Source: Loripinus fragilis
Lineage: Eukaryota; Mollusca; Bivalvia; Lucinida; Lucinidae
Assembly: GCA_964019695.1 (NCBI GenBank)
Contig: OZ026515.1
Coordinates: 139,125,549-139,189,548 of the forward strand
DNA: 64,000 nucleotides
Reading direction: 5' to 3'
Every line of letters starts with the position of its first letter. Position 1 is the stretch's first letter. Shown here piece by piece: positions 1 through 13,200 of this stretch. Under the pieces are notes generated by a model. It worked only from the letters and a program-made list of their open reading frames with translations. It had not been told where the DNA came from and ran no database searches. The translations under genes were made by a program, and so were the position numbers.

Positions 1-611
1 TGTAAGTTTATGGACAGACGCTTTCGCAGACTTTTGGCCGAATTTTTAATCGATCCATGGTCTGGAGGTGTCTGGTACATTCTCGAGGGCAAATTACTGC
101 CTGGTCATAATTATACAGTACATCTGAGCTGATTCACAGACAGTTCGCGACTAAAATCATATGCTTCGAGGTCTGCTGTGGTCTTTTAGAAGCTTCTCAA
201 ACAAACAGTGTTCGTCCTGATAAGATTGCTCCATGCTCATCAGGATCCACACTGTTATGCATGCAAAGAAAAAAACTATCTGTTATCAAAAGCGGAGGAA
301 TCTGCAGAGGGCATTTAGAGCTACGATTTCGATGCTGCATGTTGGGTCGTCTGCTTATAAACTTTACGTACAGTTTGGATCCATATCAGACCCAAAGTAT
401 TGCCAGGCCAAAGATCCAAACTGTGCCATCCGAATGCCATTCCTGAAAGATTTATTTTGAAAAAGAAAGTTTATTCTGAAGAAGAAAATATCAGCAGACG
501 ACAAAAAGCATGTAGGGCCAGATCTGTGGATTTTTGTCTGAACAAGCTAAATTACTATATGTTGCCTATGAGGTCATTCCCTATTAGGTCAGTTCCTATG
601 AAGTCAATAGA
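1..611. other. Left edge, no gene; repeat hairpins
   Basis: No convincing coding frame is present. Two hairpins are visible: 202-256, with arms around AACAGTG and CACTGTT (the common hairpin family of this window), and 371-423, with arms CAGTTTGGATC and GATCCAAACTG. A short tandem motif like CCTATGAGGTCATTC occurs at about 565-608. Confidence 0.5.
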
Positions 612-631
612 CTTCGAGCTAAAAAAGGTCC

Positions 632-1737
632 TGCTCCCCCCCCCCCCCAGGGAATTTTGCAGACATATCCTATCTTGAAGAAAATTTCAAGCCGCATCTT
701 TTAAGAGATGTTTGCACTCTGTGCTCCGGGGCGTTAGTCTCTGACAGCCTGTTACATATGTTACTGTAACAAACTAAGGAAAAAATCAAAATGAAAGTTT
801 GAGCTACAGAAAGAAGACATTAAACCGTCTAATTATTCAAATTTCTTATGTAATTTGCAAGCTGGATGCCTAAGCTACATAAAAGCAGCATTTTTAACAA
901 AATTACAGCCTTCAATGGTGTTATATGCGTTACATAGATTAAATTTTACTTTGAAAGTTGAAATCGTGACTAACATCATTCATTTTACAGACGATTTGTG
1001 CATTTTTACACGTGTTTTTAATCTTAGTTTACTAAAATACTCATTTGACTAATAGAAAAAACAAAGCTTGCTTTTCTATCTCAAATACATTGTTTTATAT
1101 GAGCTATTAAACAACCCTACCCCCAATTTTAAGTATCCAATTTTGGTATCTATTATTGAACTAAAATATATGAAAATATTTGACACCCATGGATATCTTA
1201 CATTTTTGGCACTGTCTTGCTCATGTAATAAAGAATCATACATTTGCAAGTTTGAGATCAGGATCAGAGCATTTATTAAAGTATGTAACGTATGTTACAT
1301 GGCATAATGAATGAGCTAGGAATTTTTCTTGGAAGTAAGAGATGATATTTCAGAAAAATACTGTTTTTCACATGTTTTCCTATTAATCTCTAGCCTCTGG
1401 TGCCTAATAGCCTTAGTAATTACAGTCATTGCTGATAACAAGCCCATGGAATTGTGTTACCTATGTTATATATAACCTTTTTAATCACATATTTCCTAAT
1501 GCCTATAATATTAAAATATATAGACATATAGATAGAAAATAATAGTTCTCATTTAAATGACACAATTTAATCAATATTCCTATTAAGTAAAATTATTCAA
1601 AACATCTTTATTCAAGTCACCCTCACAATGTCTATCATTGTGTCTGCTTCTATTGCAAAATAATCACCCATTTCATCACAACCAGTAGAATCATGGCATT
1701 GTATTAGGACTGCAAACTGAGTACAATCCTGTTCCTC
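632..1737 (+). repeat. Compound element, left arm, outer unit
   Basis: This is the outermost left unit. It starts TGCTCC plus a C run and GGGAATTTTGCAGACATA. It carries GTAAC/GTTAC palindrome variants at 751, 920, 1285 and 1456 and the segment AACAACCCTACCCCCA near 1110. The first 700 bases or so match the reverse complement of 5594-4890. Confidence 0.75.
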
Positions 1738-2100
1738 TCCACCCCTTTGGGAATTGTGCAGATATATCCTACCTTAAAGAACAATTCAAGCTGCATCAAA
1801 TAAAGGATGTTTGCATTTATTAACTAGGGGGTTAGCCTGTAATGGTATGATACGTATGTTACCATACTAATTTAAGAATAAATGAATTGAAAGTCTGAGA
1901 AACAGAAAGAAGACATAAAACTATCTATTTATTTGAACTATTCATGTAGTTTGCATGCTGAATACCTTTGATACATAAGAAAAGATTTTTTAACAAATAT
2001 ACAGCTTCCTATTGTGTTATATGTGTTACATTAATTAAGATTACTTTTTAGAATTGGTAATTGTGACAAACATCACTTATAAGCATTTCATGTGATCCTC
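1738..2100 (+). repeat. Compound element, left arm, inner unit
   Basis: This is a second, direct and more diverged copy of the outer left unit. It opens CCCCTTTGGGAATTGTGCAG and keeps the TTTGCA, GGGGGTTAGCCTGTAA and GTATGTTACC landmarks in the same order. Similarity fades after about 2080. Confidence 0.65.
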
Positions 2101-3066
2101 CTCTTTAGCCATCAAAAGACTTAATTTTCTTTGTATGTGTGGCCAGTGCCAGCGTCAAACAGCTTGACTCAGCCAAACTTGAATCCTTAGCATTCTTCAA
2201 AAGCAGAAACAGCATGTCAGTGTCATGGGATCAAACACCTGATTAAATATAAGTTAAATGCCATTTCACATATATGCATACAATGGAGTATGACTCTGAT
2301 ATATATCTCTTCCTGTGAAGTGGCAAGAGCAATCTAACTGCAGCTGCCTCTGCATCCGTGCTAGTCAAACGATAACTTTGCTCTGATTTTGCAAAATCTA
2401 TGTCTCTACCGTGTACCTCTAAGAATACTTTAAGATTTCTGACATTGGTCAAACAGAAATTTGATAGGCTGCTTTTTTGCATCATTTGCCATGGAACCTA
2501 TCCAGTCTTTTGGTGCTTAAGTCCTCAGGTCTTATATCAATAGTATTTTGCTGCGCCCAAAGAACTTTATAAGTTTTCTTTAGTTACAATGTTGACTCTT
2601 GATGGTTTTGGCAGACCGTCTGAAACGATTTATGTTACACCTTGAAAGTTATCTTGTATAAGAATAAGAATATGAAGTTGGACATTGCCACCAATGTTTG
2701 CAGTTGGTTATTTTTTGATGTCAGTACATTGAAGCATGTCTTAAAATAATGTAAAACCTATGATTTCTCAGTTTTTGCAGCCATATCATAAGCTGTTGCA
2801 TTCAAAAGAAGGAAAGTGGACTATAGGTAGAATGGGATAACCAGTAGTTCTATATTATGCTCTATGGAAGATTTATACAGAGTAAACAAGTTGATAAGGT
2901 GCCTCATTTCATGATCCATTTTAACACTGAAATTGAAAACACTGCCTCTGACTGTGTAATCAAAAAGAATGTCACGACAATGCCCTTGCTCATTATGACG
3001 AGTTATATATGTTACATCCTTTAATAAGCACTCTTATCTTAGAAACTTAGTGAATCATTGAATTGA

Positions 3067-3288
3067 AAGGGTCTAATTTGCGCTCTGTTCATCCTGCATT
3101 TCATTGCTTTACCTGCTGTGAAACATCTACTTCGTTTACCTGAAGGGAAAGAGTTACCTCGGTTTCAGCACTTCAGAAGTACTAAGATTTCAAATAAGTT
3201 TTTGAATGCTTGGGGAAAGATAATAAGTGCAGAGACATTATTAGATGAAAATATGTGGGTTGCATGTATGGAAAGGCTACATTTATAA
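3067..3288 (+). pseudogene. Open-frame fragment inside the compound element (unknown family)
   Basis: This is 73 codons of open frame without a clear start, bounded upstream by TGA. It contains protein-like stretches such as LPEGKELPRFQHF and NKFLNAWGKIISAETLLDE. I do not recognise the family. It could be an exon or a decayed piece of a protein once encoded by the element, or chance. Confidence 0.3.
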
Positions 3289-3462
3289 AAGTTAACCAGC
3301 TAAGATATGATTCTTTATCACAGAAATATCAAGGTACATCAGTCCAGGTACTCATTGCTCTTAATGGCATAGTTTTCCTCCTTGTAAAGCTTTAGTCTTT
3401 CTCCAACTTGCAGAGTATCACTTGAAACACATACTCAAAGAGCCAACTATTAGGAATTCATA

Positions 3463-3819
3463 TCAGTTTCCAAATGTCCCAAGCCATAAATGGCAAAATT
3501 GGAAAGTTGATAATGGCTCATCAATTTTGAGTGGACTGGTGGTAAAATTGAATAGCAGTAAATGATTGAAATATTGTGTGATGATTCTACTAAATGCAAG
3601 GAGGCGTGTGATAATAATGATTACCACAGAAGCATCCAACGACAAATGTTTAACATGAGTGTTAAATCGATGAGAAATAGTTTGGACCATTTCATTTATT
3701 GTATTTTCTTGTAACTTTTCTATTTGTGGCTCTATATTTAGCAGTATATGCACAGTACTAGGAAATGTGTCCAAAAGGTCATTGATAACATCTGTAACAC
3801 CAGTCCATTGGCTTGATAA
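3463..3819 (-). pseudogene. Open-frame fragment inside the compound element (unknown family)
   Basis: The minus-strand frame is open for about 118 codons between a TGA and the stop near 3463. The upstream part (GVTDVINDLLDTFPSTVHIL, NEMVQTISHRFNTHVKHLSL) is mixed polar and hydrophobic like a real protein. The later part, from IIII onward, looks non-coding. The family is not recognised, and no DDE or other catalytic signature is visible. Confidence 0.3.
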
Positions 3820-3859
3820 TCAGAAATGAATATAATTTCTAGTGTTTTGGCACCAAAGA

Positions 3860-4510
3860 CTTATAAATACACATTAAGTGTCCTGATCTTTAACTTATTG
3901 ACATCTTGTAGATATATGAGCAAGACAGACTAAGAAAATGAAAAATATCCACACGCTGTAATCGCTTTCATGTGTTTTACTTAAACGGTAATAACAAAAT
4001 TCGCTTCTCTGTAAAACTGGGAGTAGGGCTGTGTATTAGCTCCTATAAGACAATATATTTAAGATAGAAAAGCAAACTTGGTTTTTCCTATTCATCAGCT
4101 GAGTATATGTTTGTAAAATCTAATAAAACAGTTTGAAACCAAGTCATAGTAGTTGTTTAACTACATGACGATAGCCACAATTATAGCTTTTAAATCATTA
4201 TTAGGTTCGTGTAACGCACATAACACCACAGTTAGCCGTATTAATGTTAAACAGCTTCCATATGTAGTAAAGACATCCATTATAAAGACTTTAAGAATGT
4301 CAATTTATTAGATAATTTTAATGTCTTCTTTTGGTAGCTCAAACATTCAAATTTCTTATTCTCAAATTGATATAGTAACATGTGTAACAACTGTTACAGG
4401 CTAATGCCCCGACTTACAGAGTGCGAACATTTCTTATTTAATGCACCTTGAATGGTTACATAAGATGTAATTTGTCTGCAGAATTCCAAAGGGGATTAGG
4501 ATGGAGCAGG
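3860..4510 (-). repeat. Compound element, right arm, innermost unit
   Basis: Read on the minus strand, this copy starts TGCTCCATCC, CCCCTTTGGAATTCTGCAG and continues with the same landmarks as the left units, including AACAGTTGTTACACATG and GCCCTACTCCCAGTTTTA. Confidence 0.65.
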
Positions 4511-4854
4511 CCCTTACTCAGCTTGATGTCAAAATACTGTTTGATGATTTTACTTATCACGCTAAGATATGTAACGCTCTCTGATCTTTAAAACTTGATG
4601 ACAACTAGCAGATCTATAAGTCTTTATCATAGGAGCCAGTTTAAAATCCCTAAACAATGTAAGATATCCAACAGCTGCGAGTTTTTTCAAAATTTTAGCT
4701 CAAACTTTCAAACTACATTTCCTCTATTTGATATAGTAACGCATGTAACACGCTGTTACAGACTAATGCCCCAACATAGAGAGTGCAAACATCCCTTATT
4801 CGATGCAGCTTGAGTTGTACTATAAGAAGGAATATGTCTGCAAAATTCCCTCGA
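4511..4854 (-). repeat. Compound element, right arm, middle unit
   Basis: This shortened copy on the minus strand begins GAGGGAATTTTGCAGACATA and has the GGGGCATTAGTCTGTAAC landmark. It lacks the distal half of the longer units and ends in a short CTGCTCC junction with the innermost copy. Confidence 0.65.
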
Positions 4855-5594
4855 GGAGATTTAAACATTTTTAGGCATATCTTATGTAAAGACAATGAGC
4901 TTGCCCATTTATTACATCAGGTAACATATGTTACAGCCTCTGATATTAAAAATTTTGCAACAAACTTGCAGATTTATGAGTCTTTTCATATAAGCAAATA
5001 AATCCCAAACAATGAAACACATTCATCAACTGCAAATATTTTTTAACTATTTTTACTTTAGTTTTAATGCAAAACATTTCACCTTAAAACTGGGTAGGGG
5101 TAGGGTTGTTTCATTGCTTATTTCGGAAAAAAATATTTAAGCTAGGGAAACAAACTTTAATTTTTCTGTTAGCCAATTGCATAAGCTAGTCAGAGATGGT
5201 TAAAAACATTTTGCAAAACACACAGAGAGATTGTGAATGTAAATGATGTTAGCCACACTTGCAAATTTTAATGGGTTATCTGATTTATGTAACGCATATG
5301 ACACCTTAGGAAGCCGTAATTTTTTTCAAATGGCTGTCATAGGTAGTTAAGATATCCAGTATGCAGACTATATGAATGATTTTTAAATATAAATATTTTA
5401 ATGTCTTTAATTTGTAGCCCAAACTTTCAATTTACTTTTTCTTAGTTTAATTAAGTAACGTATGTTACAGGCTCTTACAGACTAACGCCCCGGAGCACAG
5501 AGTGCAAACATCTTTTAAAAGACTCGGCTTTCAATTCTCTACAAGATAGGATATGTCTGCAAAATTCCCTAGGGGGGGGGGGGGGGGGGGAGCA
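4855..5594 (-). repeat. Compound element, right arm, outer unit
   Basis: On the minus strand this begins TGCTCC, an 18-19 base C run, then GGGAATTTTGCAGACATA, mirroring the left outer unit. It contains a perfect GTAACATATGTTAC palindrome at 4921-4934 and a near copy at 5456-5469. Confidence 0.75.
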
Positions 5595-5615
5595 AACCCA
5601 TTCTCAGCCATCCGT

Positions 5616-6151
5616 CTACAATCCCTATGAGGTCAGTCCCTATGTGGTCAGTCCAGATGATCAGTCTCTGCATGCTAAGACTTTTAATAAGTTGAATTTT
5701 CAAAAAAACTATCTTGAAAAACTCCGCAGACAATTTGCCGTCTGCGAAGTTTTTCATAATACAACTTTTTGAAAATTTATTTTATAAATACCACGAGTAA
5801 GTCAATCAGATCCGGCTAATGTCAATCAGTACGTCGCCCATATTATTTGCAAAAGTGATCAGCAGACGACACTAGTAAGCAAAGAGCTTAGAAAGTCAAC
5901 ACGACTTTGGTTGCACGCCAATGTCTGAAAGCTTATCTGACTCTGTTGCAAGTACTGTTGTTTCTCTTCGGAAATATTTTTTTTATAAATTTGCAGACAA
6001 GATAAGTGATTATCGTGTGGCAGTTACAAACGAGCTACCATTACGCTCGTAGAAAACATGGACGACCAACGACGTGTGTCTACGATGCATCAGGGTTGAT
6101 TGAGTGCGAACATCTACGTTGTATAGAGCTGCGCTCTCGTAGATACATTAA
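5616..6151. other. Right flank of the compound element, no gene
   Basis: The CCTATGAGGTCAGTC motif reappears at about 5628-5658 in the same orientation as left of the element. A hairpin lies at 5722-5757 (AAAACTCCGCAGAC with GTCTGCGAAGTTTTT). No gene was seen. Confidence 0.5.
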
Positions 6152-6390
6152 TGAGCCATGACATGTGATTTCCAACAATATGGTATTTTGACAAGTGTAG
6201 ACTCAGACGAGCCTGTGCAGCCTCCTTTTAAGCGTAAACATTCAAAATGATGTTTTGTCAGTAGCTTAACACTCATAGAATATTCAAGCGACTAGCAAAT
6301 GCTCTAATCAGACAGCGCGAATGCGCAGGTTGATCTGAGGCTTTGCTGGTCGTACAAACCACATTGTTGGAAATCTCATGGTGCGGCTCA
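6152..6390 (+). mobile_element. MITE family B, copy 1
   Basis: A 239-bp element has terminal inverted repeats of the form TGAGCC...GATTTCCAACAAT and ATTGTTGGAAAT...GGCTCA. Inside is TGTAGACTCAGACGAGCCTG and a GCGCAGG hairpin. There is no coding capacity. It is one of five copies in the window. Confidence 0.8.
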
Positions 6391-6978
6391 ATTATGTAGT
6401 ATGTCTTCTCTATGTCCGCTATTTGTGTCGTGACCGGGAAATGCTCCAAGCAGCCTGCTAACCTAAAAAGACTTACTAGAATTTTGTAAATTTGAATGTA
6501 CAAGGTTTGATATTGTATTATTCGAATAGCGAACAATATTCACGGTTCACTGGAATGTGCAGACTGGTCTATGCCTTTGATGCCCGCATAAGGCAGAAAT
6601 AGGTTGACTAATGGCGCAGTCAATATAAACCATAGGCTGTCAATAGCGGCATAAGTGATTAATTGTAATACATTCAGTCAGTCGACTATTTTGGTGTTAA
6701 TTCCCTTTGTATGAACAAAAGTCATAATGCAGTGGTTGAAATAAATGGGCCAACACACAGATTCGCATATGCTCATACATAGGCATATTCCTTTAATGCA
6801 AGCCAATGCTGATACATCCTGCAAAGCTAGGGGTCTTAAGGTTGGTCTGAGCCTTCATCTACATGCATACTATGTGTATATAAGCAGCGATGGCTCTGGC
6901 TCGCCGATGCGATAGGTACCGAAAGCTCTTGCATTGGCTAATATATCTTAACTTTTAGAGACGCGTTTTTCTTTTCTA

Positions 6979-7192
6979 AATGAGATTTCCAACAATGTTG
7001 TATGTGCGACAAGCAAAGCCTTAGATCAGCCTGCGCATACGCGCAGTCTGATCAGAGCCTTTGCTTGTCGCTTGAATATTATATGACTGTTAGGCTACTG
7101 GGAGTTTCTAAGCTTAAAGGGGGCTGCACAGGCTCGTCTGAGTCTACAGTTGTCAAAATGCCACATTGTTGGAAATCACATGGTGTGGCTCA
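6979..7192 (-). mobile_element. MITE family B, copy 2
   Basis: The internal sequence matches copy 1 in reverse, including the AAAGCCTTAGATCAGCCTGC block and the CACAGGCTCGTCTGAGTCTA block. The left terminal repeat is partly lost; the right end reads ATTGTTGGAAATCACATGG to GGCTCA. Confidence 0.75.
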
Positions 7193-7233
7193 AATGTTTT
7201 TATCATTCACGAATATTTGAAAACTCCCTAACC

Positions 7234-9323
<2,090 letters not shown>

Positions 9324-9499
9324 CATATCATCTTTAAAGAAATACAAATTTTTATCTCTCATATCAAAGAAGACTGTATCCAGGTTATCCGGAACTACAT
9401 TGGTTTCACCGGGCTTGCCACCAAATTCGTCTCGTATCAATCTTGGCCAACCTTCGAAGACTTCGTCCTTCTCACTATTATATTTATAAACGTTTTCAT
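9324..9499 (-). CDS. MMP21: MMP21-like metalloproteinase, exon 5 (hemopexin, continued)
   Basis: The 176-bp exon starts after CTATTGCAG (phase 1 entry) and ends GATATG|GTAAAT (phase 0). It encodes residues 518-576: DENVYKYNSEKD, a WPRLI blade motif, DNLDTVFFDMRDKNLYFFKD. The join from exon 4 reads FFKDENVYKY, matching the hemopexin pattern FFxGxxYWxY. Family length predicts about 110 more residues, with two further blades and a final cysteine to pair with Cys435. I could not find them in 1-9323 by eye. The remaining exons are probably off the left edge; the less likely alternative is a truncated gene. The donor GTAAAT is weaker than the other GTAAG donors. Confidence 0.88.
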
Positions 9500-9538
9500 C
9501 TGCAATAGAAAGACAAAAAACTTAGATTACTTAAGAAA

Positions 9539-9686
9539 TGAATTCAATTTTTGGAATGTTCATGTAATCATGAATACTTCGGGTCTCTTGCAAAGTAAGT
9601 GAAGCCCCAAGGGCTTCACGTTAACTTTGCAAGAGATCCAAAGTATTCATGATTCCATGAACAGTCCAAAAATTGAATTTATTGCT
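9539..9686. repeat. Palindromic MITE-like hairpin
   Basis: The two halves are near-perfect inverted copies with arms AATTCAATTTTTGGAATGTT and its complement, and centre GAAGCCCCAAGGGCTTC. It sits in intron 4, 40 bp upstream of exon 5 in transcript direction. Confidence 0.8.
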
Positions 9687-10140
9687 TATATTTACATTTT
9701 ATTATAAATATCTAAAATTATTTTTACTTAAGGAATTAAAACATATTTTTATTTAAAATATAATCTTATCCACAGTTTAGTCGGAGTGTAAAATGGAAAA
9801 GCGGAACAGCCAGTCTGAACACGAACAACCAATGGAGCAAACACGAGGCTTGTTTTGCACGTAAGACTCAGGTGTGGCTCACTGTCAATCACATCACCAG
9901 TAACACTTCTTGCGAATGAATTCGATGTTAGACGCAAAATGCACGGGCAAGTGAACTTGGCAGCTGTCATCAATTTTATGTTGTTCGTGAGGCTATGAAC
10001 GGTAGCGAAAATATATAGATCCATTAAGGGATTGCTTCGAAAATGTAAATATAACTGAAATGGAAACAATGTGGACTCGCAACTGATTGATAATACAATG
10101 GTAGACCAATGGATGCTCCTGTAAATAAACATATTTGCAT

Positions 10141-10270
10141 ATTTTCGCCAGGCTCGAGTGAGTCATCACGTTTGCCCCTAGTTTCGCCAGGCTCAGGTGA
10201 GTCCTCATAGTTGCCTAGTGGCGCCAGGCCCAGATGAATCCCCACAATTTGCTAGCTTCACCAGTGCCAT
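10141..10270 (+). repeat. Short tandem repeat, about 36 bp x 3.5
   Basis: Diverged copies of a unit like TTTCGCCAGGCTCAGGTGAG followed by TCCTCATAGTTGCCTA lie within intron 4. Confidence 0.7.
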
Positions 10271-13200
10271 GTTTTGTGTCAATGCAACACTGTCGTAACT
10301 ACACATTAACTAATAAGAAGACGCGACATTGTTGTGTTGTTTCGTTATAGATAGCAGCACTTCCACTATTAAACCATGAGTTTCCATTTGTCCCCTTCCC
10401 CTCCCACCACATAAAAGAGCATTATGATATGACATGACTCATGTTGTTTATGAACATTAGCTACTCGAATCAGCAATAGTATGCTGATATGTGTGTCTGT
10501 TGATCGCATTTGCTGACCCTGACAGTAACCGCATGGCCACGCGACCAGTTGAGATCCAATGGCATGGCAACGAAAGGGAAATAACAAAAACTAGAAAAAT
10601 GCAGCTCTGATAGGCATTTCCAATTACCTCCCTTTGCTGATTGAAGGCTATTTCTCAAGTTGAGTACGCCTGTCATGTATCATGAAACGCATTCAAATGT
10701 ATTATAGATGGTACACTAATAATCATTTCTACGTGAGGTCAGGGATGACTCTGATCAGACTTGGCTGATCACCAGGTTGATCGGAGACTTTATTGGCTGC
10801 TTATTTCATTTGGTTGACACACTGGCTAATTTGGAACTTAGAAAGGATTGTTATTTCAATTTTAACAAATAAATCTGATCAACTGAACATGACAGCCCGC
10901 ACAGGCTGATCATTTGTTCGCTTGTGGCACTAGCAAGGTTTTCTGGGGACATCGCTGAAACGTTTTCGACGCAGGGCCATTTTTCACACCTTGTGATTTC
11001 CCATTCAGAGCCCCAGTTATGATAAATGATGATCCATTTCCACTTAATTAAACACCTACACATTGTCATAATTAATAATAATTGTCTTAAGTGTCCCACG
11101 CGAAGCTGTGGGACTAGCAGTCATCGTTTTTCAAAGTCAAGTATTCTTATTTAAAGTAGATAGGGTCAAGAAATGATGTAGCACTTTCTCGTCAGTGGTG
11201 ACAGAACGTTTTACCCTTGTCTTGCTGAACCCGGATATATCGTCTTTCGAAAACAGTATAGATCCAGATCAGTTGGCATCTGGAGAAGCTAGCTGTCAAT
11301 TTTTCCCAATTTAGCATGTAAAATTTATGCATTGCAATGAATTGAATTATGCGATAAGAAATACGTAGACCAAATACACATTTCAGAGGGACAAGTGTTG
11401 AGTAAATAGGTGTCTTATCTTGAAAAAAAAAAAGTCCAAAAGTACACAAAACGGAAATAACACCTTTGCTTCTCAAAACTTTAAGGTGCATGATAGACTT
11501 ATAAAGTCTGATGAGTTTGGTTTTTATTCAGATAGAAATTTTTTTTAAATAAATTTTGATGTTTTTTAACTAAATTTATCATTCCTCTCATATACTTTTC
11601 TTCAGCTACTGTATCTTCTGAGCCAGCAGAAATAAAAAAAATCTGGACTGGGGTGTTAGCAAAAGATAAGATGTGGAATGGTAGTGGTTAGTATGGAGCA
11701 ATATCAACAAGTACGACTGATATCAGTCTAGGTGCATAACTGCAGGAAATTTACAAAACATGAAACCCGTGCATTCTGCATAAGCTTCATGTTTTGAACA
11801 TTTCCTGCATTTTTGATTATTACAGGCCAGTAACATGCTTATGGTGGTGACCTTTAAGATCAGGCCAATGCCAACTCACTACAATAATACATCAGATTTA
11901 TTTGACTCTTTGTATTCTGAGAAATTGTCATTTTTTTGCAGTTTTCTGATTTTTCTTTCAAAACAATTGTTTCAAAATATTATTTTAGGAATACCATCAG
12001 AGCGTAAAACAGTTTGGTTAGATCAGGCTGTCGTTTTGTCGGCCTGGTCTGACTCAAAAACATTTTACAAATGTTATTATCAGACGATATTGGCAAGTTA
12101 AGATGGCATGTTAAAACATAAACAATTTCGACATGATATCAGTCTTGTTTCTACAGAATTATGATTACAAGTTTATTTAAATGCGGGGGCGTCCAGCATT
12201 TAAGCCTTTAAAGCCCGTATAATCAGACACATTTCTTTATCTCAAAATAGTCGGCGCTCCTTCTATAAAACTTTGGATATGGGCATACTGATGTTCATAA
12301 TTGAGAGAGCTGAGACATGGAGACTCTATGTTGTGTATCACAGCCAGTGACAGACCAGACAAGCCTGTGCATGCCGGAGCCTTCCATGCTCACATGATTT
12401 AATAATACAATTTGAATTATATATATGCTCAAAGAATAGATAAACTTATCATTTGACGTCGTGTCTGGGAGTGGAATAACGCCATGCAATAAAATTGATA
12501 AACCACTAGTGGTTAAGATTTTCGAAAAACGTTATGACGTCCATAACAACGTTGCGTACATAACGACAAAATTATAACGTTGTTACAGCAGAAATGGGAT
12601 TTTAAAGTAATTTTAATGGCATATGATAAATAGAATCTAACATTCGTGCTCTTGTATAGTTGAATTTATTAAACTCGTTGCGAAAAGAGATAAAATGCCC
12701 GGCAAGTCTCGCATTTTATCTCTTTTCCCCAACTCGCTTACTAAACTCAATAAAAAATGAACACTCATGTAAGATCCTTTATTTAGTAGAAGGTGGCAAC
12801 CAAATTAAAAGCTGGTGCCAACATGGTATAATTGCCCATCTGCAGGTGTCCATTATAATGAGTAGATTTGCCCTTCTACACAATAATGCATGGAAATTCA
12901 GATGCACTTAGACAAAACATTCATTCATGAGTTGACAAAATATTCAAAAACTTCTTAAAACGCTCAACAGTTCATATTTGCTCTTACAGCTGCAGGAAGT
13001 GTAAAACCTGTGCAAAATTGTTTAGGTTTAAGGCTGTAGTTCACCTTTTACATACGGACGTAGATGAAATTTGGGCAACTATTTAGACATAACATTACTA
13101 TGAGTAAAGTCAAGTAAATATAGTAAGTGAGTATGATCAGGAAATACCACAATCACAAACTGCAGACAACCCCGTGGCACCGTAAGTTCAGTCAAGCCAA

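Larger units (their letters stand above)
612..5615. mobile_element. Compound DNA element with long mirrored inverted repeats (about 5 kb)
   Basis: The left side (from about 612) and right side (to about 5615) are inverted copies of each other for more than 700 bp. Reading inward, both ends have a GCT-rich lead, TGCTCC, a C/G run, then GGGAATTTTGCAGACATA and a segment containing GTTTGCACTCTGTGCTCCGG. Further inward each side repeats diverged copies of the same unit: two in direct order on the left (632 and about 1738) and three on the right (5594, about 4854 and about 4510). The middle, about 2100-3860, is unrelated to the arms and keeps pieces of open frame on both strands. The shape resembles foldback or long-TIR DNA transposons. 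I recognise no transposase, so it may be non-autonomous or of an unfamiliar type. Confidence 0.75.
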
